Shown: piece after piece, positions 58,530 through 64,000 of the stretch
How the letters are laid out: every line of letters starts with the position of its first letter
Position numbering within the stretch: position 1 is the first letter of the stretch
Program-made: the position numbers and the translations under genes
Assembly (NCBI GenBank): GCA_029931535.1
Contig: JAQPZY010001569.1
Location: 4,292,501-4,356,500, forward strand
Length of the DNA: 64,000 bases
Reading direction: 5' to 3'
Origin: Margaritifera margaritifera
Taxonomy: Eukaryota > Mollusca > Bivalvia > Unionida > Margaritiferidae
The notes under the pieces: generated by a model
Told to the model about the DNA's origin: nothing
Seen by the model: the letters and a program-made list of their open reading frames with translations, nothing else
The model's database searches: none

Positions 58530-59069
58530 TCCAAGTGGCATCCCTCATACGGAGCAAATTGCATTGATGAGGTGGTATTGTGAAAATCGCGTATAGGGCA
58601 CACATATGTGACTCGTGCATACCTCGCGAAGAGTGATAATCGACCAGAGAGCATACTCTGCAGGTATCCACTGAAAGTGGAACACATTCTTTTCGAGTGT
58701 ATGGACTTAAACCTTGGGAGACATAAGTTGTTTTATGTGAATTCGATTAAGAACATTTGTGATGATGCACCACCTGAGAAAATCTTAGACTTTTTGAGGA
58801 AATGCGGTTTATATAAAAATTATGACCCTATATTTTTGAATTTATTTTTTGTACCTTTATCTTTAATTATATAAACATTTTACAGAATCGAACATCTTTA
58901 CCTTTTATCTTCTATCAGTGCTTCATTTTTAAGTTTATTTGGAAGAATTTATCTCTCTAATGTTTTTGGTGCAAATTTGTATATTTACATTCGTAAAAGT
59001 TTACTTTTAATCGGCACTATATAGCCATTATTGTGCTGACGTGCCGTTAAACACTAATACATACATAAA
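58530..59069 (+). mobile_element. I-clade-like LINE, C-terminal end and intact 3' end
   Basis: A plus frame reads DEVVL, then an in-frame TGA (58581-58583), then KSRIGHTYVTRAYLAKSDN and PLKVEHILFECMD, ending in TAA near 58874. This is the same Cys/His-rich end as the copy at 48.9 kb (GHAYLTHVYLL…PLTEEHIL). The 3' UTR shares TCGGCACTATATAG with that copy and continues to a terminus GTGCCGTTAAACACTAATA plus CATACATA (59041-59069). The single stop and loss of everything upstream of RNase H make it a 5'-truncated dead copy. Confidence 0.85.
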
Positions 59070-59384
59070 CTCTTCATGCGCATCCTCGCTGAAGGTGAGG
59101 TGCTGTACTTTGCACTGTCTGTGCCGTTCTAAAGGAATATAATCAAGTATTGCGCTGGACACTTCTGATGAAAGTTGTTTCTAAAAGTATGTAACTACGT
59201 AAACTTTGTTTTAGTTCTTGCAGTGATGAAGACACAATGCCTATTTTAAGCTTAATGATTTTGATTTAGTTTGACAATAGTTTGTATGACTCCTCATTGA
59301 TAATGTCTCCATCTGTGTTGATAAAGTCTTCCTCTCCTCGCTTCTAACTATTTACCCTTTTGCTGGAGTTTAAACACAACATGA
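59070..59384. other. unannotated stretch
   Basis: No gene recognised. Confidence 0.4.
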
Positions 59385-59385
59385 T

Positions 59386-59590
59386 GTACAACAGCAACCG
59401 GTACATCTGGTACAACAGCAACCGGTACATCTGGTACAACAGCAACCGGTACATCTGGTACAACAGCAACCGGTACATCTGGTACAACAGCAACCGGTAC
59501 ATCTGGTACAACAGCAACCGGTACATCTGGTACAACAACAACCGGTACATCTGGTACAACAGCAACCGGTACATCTGGTACAACAACAAC
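59386..59590. repeat. 24-bp tandem array, about 8.5 copies
   Basis: The unit ACAGCAACCGGTACATCTGG plus TACA recurs exactly every 24 bp, with A for G in two copies. All three plus frames can stay open. One (59385-59714) reads TTATGTSG repeats followed by 40 residues of unique sequence, ending in TAA at 59712. Thr/Ser/Gly-rich repeats of this kind occur in mucin-like proteins. No ATG precedes the repeat and no splice acceptor is obvious, so coding is undecided. Confidence 0.95.
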
Positions 59591-61906
59591 ATTTTCGTTT
59601 CCTGTGGGTTTCCTAAAGAAAATTACTACTATTTCATTTTTGAGTGTAAACTATATGATAATTAAAGACATATCTTGTTTCAGAAACTCGCCATTCGAAA
59701 ATTCTAACGGATAAAGTAAATGTAATCTGTAACTGTGGCAGAAAGGTTAAAATGTACTCACTCATCAAGCATTCAAAAAACAAGTACATAAAAAACTATT
59801 GAAATAATTTCTCATATCAATAACAAATCCTACTCTGAGAGAAATCAATGAAAATAGATACAAAAGTTTCAAACATTTCAGAAACAGGATTTTTAAAACG
59901 TACGAAACTGAAAATGGTTTCACAATACATATGTGCAAAATGACAGCTTTTAGAGATCAAGGAAAATACGGTACAAAGAGTAATTAGGGCTTGGTCGAAA
60001 GAAGAATTTGCAGAGATAGTTGATAATTTGTTATCTGGCAAAGAAGTTAAAAATGTTATTATTTAGTTTTCAATGCGGATACAGAATCCATACTCAAAGA
60101 AAAGAAATGGGTCTGTATTTATTATTTTAAGGAATTAGAAACAATATTATTAAATTGTTTGTTAGATGAGCTAAAATGCTAGTAATTGTTAAAGACTCAT
60201 TAGCGTTGGCATGTGTACTTCTTAAACTAATAGCTGACATTGCTATCATGAGACTCAATAATAGTGTGCATTATAACAACGTGAAAGTTAAGCAATTTAG
60301 ACAGTACGTAGATTTCAAAAATGAGGAGGGTCAAATAAAAATGATAGAAATTCACGTTCATGAGATGATTGGCCAATTAATTAAAAAAAAAACAAAAAAA
60401 AACCCCAGTATGAGACAGTTACATTAACAAGACGGGAATTACGTCGAATAAAATTTCTAGTACTATATTAATTTGCCTACGTGGATTAAAAGGGGGGGGG
60501 GAATAAACTTGTATCGCTGTTAAAATATAGACAATAGCTGTTTCTTTTATGCTGTGGAATCGGTTTTAAGCACACCAAAACACACGTAGACAGGGCAAGC
60601 AGTTATGATTTAACGAGATACAATCATTGGTTTTTAAAAACAAATGTCCAATTTCAAATAATTTAATCAATTCATTTGAACGAGAATTGTATGTATCTGT
60701 ATAGGAGTAAATTAACAATGAAAGAGTTAAACTATCGCTAAAACCAGTTAAACTCACTAGTCAATACAGAGTTCATGTTAACATACTAATACTTGTTGAG
60801 GTCACGGACTATCGGATAACTAATGTCTGCTATGTTGTTATCATACGCATGCAAAGACTGATAGGCAACACAGTAACGATCCACACCGTTAAAAATTTTT
60901 TTTTATATAAATATAAATGTTTTAATTATCTTAGGACTTTAGATAAGTATTTAGAGCATCACAAATTAGTTTACAGTGTTGGTAATACTGTGGATATCGT
61001 ATCATATAACTAAGTAATTAGATTCTAAAATGAACGACATGAGGAAATATTTCAAGTTGTTTATGCTGATTTCGGATCAATTATCATGCCATGTATTAAA
61101 CATCCTGCTGACGAAGGATTAATATAATATCGTGGTTAATATAAAACAACTAAACATATTCCATCTGGTTTTAGCTTGCATGTAAAAATTGATTACAAAT
61201 GGCTTGCACTATTTAATGGTAAACCAGTGGTATACAGTGGTAAAGACTGTTTCCAAGTATCTGTCAACTACTGCAAGGAGTTGGATTTTTATGTGATGAC
61301 ATTCCGGAGAATTTTTTTTTCTTCATCCCAGTATTCATACACATCCTTTCAAGAAATAACAGCCATTTATTTATCAGAGTTGATAAAAATCGACTCCAGT
61401 GGAAGTTTCAGAAATCTTCCAGCATCCAACGAAACAGAGCAAGCTTTTGAAAAAGCTCTTACTTTACGTGATGGAGAAAAGGTGTTATAAGATTTCTTGA
61501 CAGCTACATATTTCTGCAGGCTTCTTTGAAAGAATTAGCGAACAATTAACCAAATGAAAAATTCGTTGAAACACTCAAATATTTTAGTGACATAGCACCA
61601 AATTAATCGTGAAAGGACATTTATCCCTACGAAAACATGTACATATTTTAAAGGTTTGAATGACAGCGGTACCATTGATTGAAAGATTGATAATCTCATA
61701 AATCAATTCGACATGAAAGTACTCGAGATCTTTAATATCAATGTCTGATGCAAAATACATTGATATTATGAGATATTTTGTAAAGAAGTTATGTCATTTT
61801 CGTTGACGCATAACGGACTTGATCCATACTATTACTTCATATTACCATAATTTGCATACGATGCGGGTTTAAAGAAGACGGGTATAGTACTGGAAGTGCT
61901 GAGTGG

Positions 61907-61985
61907 TAAGTTCGGTTTGGGTAGGTGTTGTGTTTTATGGCACAGAAGCACTTTGAAGGCCGGGTCGTGCCGAGACAAGCAGAGT
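61907..61985 (-). mobile_element. SINE tail fragment inserted in the polymerase relic
   Basis: GGTTTGGGTAGGTGTTGTGT then TTTATGGCACAG resembles the minus-strand tail of the SINE at 17846 (GGTTTGGTGTTTTACGGCAC). The polymerase reading is interrupted exactly here, and AGTGG occurs at both edges (before 61906 and at about 61986-61990). Confidence 0.6.
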
Positions 61986-62477
61986 AGTGGAATGTATTTG
62001 AGAGTGGAATAAGAGGTTGCATCATCATGGCGTGTCTTAGATATTCAAAAGTCAATAACATATGAAGTAATTCTATTCAGAAAAACTGAGAAAGTCCATT
62101 GAATACCTAGATATTCATAAATCTCTATGGTTGCGTTATGTCTGCACCAGTTTGTGGTTTTAGGCGAGCTACTGGGCAAGAAATAACAGAAGTTATGGAG
62201 CCAAATTCTGCAAACTGGCCTGATATTATAAAAGTGTGTATCTTAGAAGTGGATTTGCAAATGCCTGATGAGTGACATGAGTACTTTAAGGACTATCCAT
62301 TAGATCATGAAAAAATGATACCACCATATGACAACATATCTGTGATACAAAAACAATTGATCACAGAAAGGAAAGGTAATAAAAAAAACAAATGTAACAA
62401 AGCTCTTTTTTTTACTTTGTATGATAAACATAATTATGTCATTAACTACAGGAATATGAAGCTTTAGATGAAACTTG

Positions 62478-62557
62478 ATTACACCGAGCTATTCTGTTCA
62501 TTCAAAAACCTTGGTTACACAGAGCTTTTCTGTTCATTAAAAAACCTTAGTTAATGG
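62478..62557. repeat. ~38-bp tandem duplication in the polymerase relic
   Basis: TTACACCGAGCTATTCTGTT and TTACACAGAGCTTTTCTGTT, each followed by CATT-AAAAACCTT, lie 38 bp apart (62479 and 62517). Confidence 0.88.
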
Positions 62558-62559
62558 TA

Positions 62560-63379
62560 TTGTTACGACTCTAGGTCTTAAAATAATGTAACAGAAAGAA
62601 AATGAAACCAATAATGTATGTAAAATCAACAAACAATTTATTTCTCTGTAATTAAAATGAAAATATAAAAGACACTTACAATTTGAGAATTAAATTCCAA
62701 ATAATCCTAAATGTCCTAAACACAAGTCAGAAATTATAAAATGTTCCGAATGAATGAATGTTTCGAGTGAATGAATGTTCCGAATGTATGGGTTGTCTTG
62801 AATGTCCTGATGTACCACAACGATAGTCTTGAATGTACTGATGTACCACAACGATACAATCCAGAATATCTTTGAGAATATTCCGAATATCCAAAAGTCA
62901 TATATTTAAATCCAAAGGTCAGTGAGCACTTTATGGTAATTTCAATGAATGTTCAAATAAATAATTCCTTTCGAATTAAGTCTATAGCACTACAGCATTA
63001 CAGCATTACAGCACAACTAAAACTCAAATGATAATATTATTCCAAACAGTCTGATGATTACAAACAGACTGATAATAAAAGAGCAGGAATGTTTTTAACA
63101 CAGGATTTAAAATTGGAATGATTATAATGCGTATCAAGTCTGTATTTATACACATATTCAAATAACCCAAAATGCAAGAGAATATGCGTCGATTTAGTGG
63201 AAAATTCCCAAATTAGTTGTATATAGTTGTGAATAATTGTCAACAACTCTGAACTTGAACTCAAAGGTCAGTAAATACCTTGTTGACATCTTAACCAAAC
63301 TTAAAGTGCGACTTACTATTTGACCGTATTTTAAAGTACAGTCATAAACCAAACGTTTAGGCACTCATTATAGATTATA

Positions 63380-63465
<86 letters not shown>

Positions 63466-63690
63466 TAACAGTATACATCGAGTTTAACAGGAGTCTGAGA
63501 CAAAAACAAGTAACAACTTCGAAAAAGGATTTGTTTAAACTGATGAACAATTCCTATTTGGTAAAAGAATAGAAACGTCAGAAAAATACCTAAAGTAAAC
63601 GTTATGAAAATCTGGAATTTGTGAATGTCAGCATTAGCAAGCAAATTATTTTGCTCAATTGAAAACCAAAAAACGCTATCTTTTTAACAA
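62560..63690. other. interval separating polymerase pieces
   Basis: No polymerase motif is visible here, although the motif-B region is expected. GAATGTTCCGAATG/GAATGTTTCGAGTG-type words (62747-62800) and TGATGTACCACAACGATA (62810-62855, twice) form short diverged repeats. It may be an insertion of an unidentified element. Confidence 0.45.
63376..63468. repeat. (TA)n microsatellite
   Basis: About 44 TA units with GTA and CATA edges. Confidence 0.96.
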
Positions 63691-64000
63691 CATTGGAGTT
63701 AGACAAACTGTTGATGCACAAGTTCTTCTACAAATTTACTGAAACCGGTGTATAATGAAAAGTTAATTTACACCGATGCAGATGCACTCGTTTTAAAGAC
63801 TGAAACTGATGGTTTCTGCACGATATGAAGGATATACTTTTAGCATACGACACGTTGGATTATCTTGCTGACAAATCATACGGTTGATCTTTTGTAAAGA
63901 AAAAGAGTTATTAGAAAAATCAAAGATGAAGTTTAAGATAATAGGGTAAAATGTAGTCATTTAAAGTAACGGGAAAACTTAAGAAGAAAGCTACAGGAGT

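Larger units (their letters stand above)
59690..64000 (+). pseudogene. decayed family-B DNA polymerase of Maverick/Polinton type (runs off the window)
   Basis: Short pieces in shifting plus frames follow the order of the protein-primed polymerases grouped as DNA_pol_B_2. They are FLDSYIFLQASL (61493-61528), YPYENMY (61622-61642), NGLDPYYYF before a TAA (61812-61850), ESGIRG (62000-62017), NLYGCVMSAP (motif A neighbourhood, 62119-62148), PNSANWPDI (about 62201-62227), YDKHNYVINYRN (62420-62455) and LIYTDADAL (63763-63789, motif C with Ala in place of Thr and Ser). Many stops and frameshifts, a SINE scrap at 61907-61985, and an interval of about 1.1 kb (62560-63690) without the motif-B region show it is dead. 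The upstream stretch 59690-61490 holds a CNCG…H-type motif (about 59730-59790) and a 104-codon frame (61176-61490) likely to be its N-terminal part. Such polymerases belong to self-replicating transposons and related viruses. Confidence 0.8.

Noticed and set aside
61837..62061. 74-codon minus frame
   Set aside because: Antisense shadow of the polymerase relic and the SINE scrap.

Overview
This window is eukaryotic, AT-rich and almost free of protein-coding genes. It is best read as intergenic or intronic DNA of a marine invertebrate. A bivalve or other mollusc is my best guess. The guess rests on the density of minisatellites, tRNA-Leu-headed SINEs ending in AACC-type tails, I-clade-like LINE ends with a CGTTAAAC tail, a Penelope-like element and a Maverick-type DNA polymerase relic. 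No operon, rRNA, functional tRNA or CRISPR locus is visible, and the long open frames almost all come from tandem repeats whose period is divisible by three.

Layout. 0-6 kb: a 75-bp array, then two copies of a two-hairpin MITE. 6.8-9.1 kb: a hAT-like element holding a TTA microsatellite, then a ~1-kb segment whose diverged paralogue lies at 52.6-53.6 kb in the same orientation. 10-11.7 kb: a possible first exon and a GC-richer island. 14-17.4 kb: three unrelated minisatellites with periods of 50-51 bp. 17.6-18.5 kb: a CR1-like LINE end interrupted by a SINE. 19.2-21.9 kb: a TIR element with a near-perfect 9-bp target duplication, and MITE copy 3. 22.8-23.6 kb: 41-bp array. 26-27.9 kb: Penelope-like pseudogene with a 36-bp array grown inside its endonuclease region. 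28-32.2 kb: 23-bp, 44/42-bp and 36-bp arrays (the last 2.1 kb long). 32.8-34.9 kb: an ancient ~155-bp satellite with a SINE and a MITE end nested in it. 36.4-38 kb: two arrays, a cluster of CRE sites and a possible terminal exon. 41-45.5 kb: a hAT MITE, two small membrane-protein ORFs, the best gene candidate of the window (a two-exon, 69-residue putative secreted peptide at 44.19-44.51 kb) and a tRNA-Leu SINE. 46-52 kb: inverted arms round microsatellites, several foldback MITEs and an I-clade-like LINE relic carrying a nested hAT MITE. 54.6-56.2 kb: a 1.5-kb element that is a palindrome almost end to end. 56.6-59.6 kb: long microsatellites, a second I-clade-like LINE end and a 24-bp array with a mucin-like frame. 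59.7-64 kb: a decayed family-B DNA polymerase of Maverick/Polinton type that runs off the window.

Together the repeats record layered insertions (MITE into LINE, SINE into LINE, SINE and MITE end into satellite, SINE scrap into polymerase), several supported by target-site duplications. Both SINE families end in a tail resembling the 3' end of the I-clade-like LINE, which suggests the LINE machinery mobilised them. All homology calls were made by eye from motifs, without database searches.
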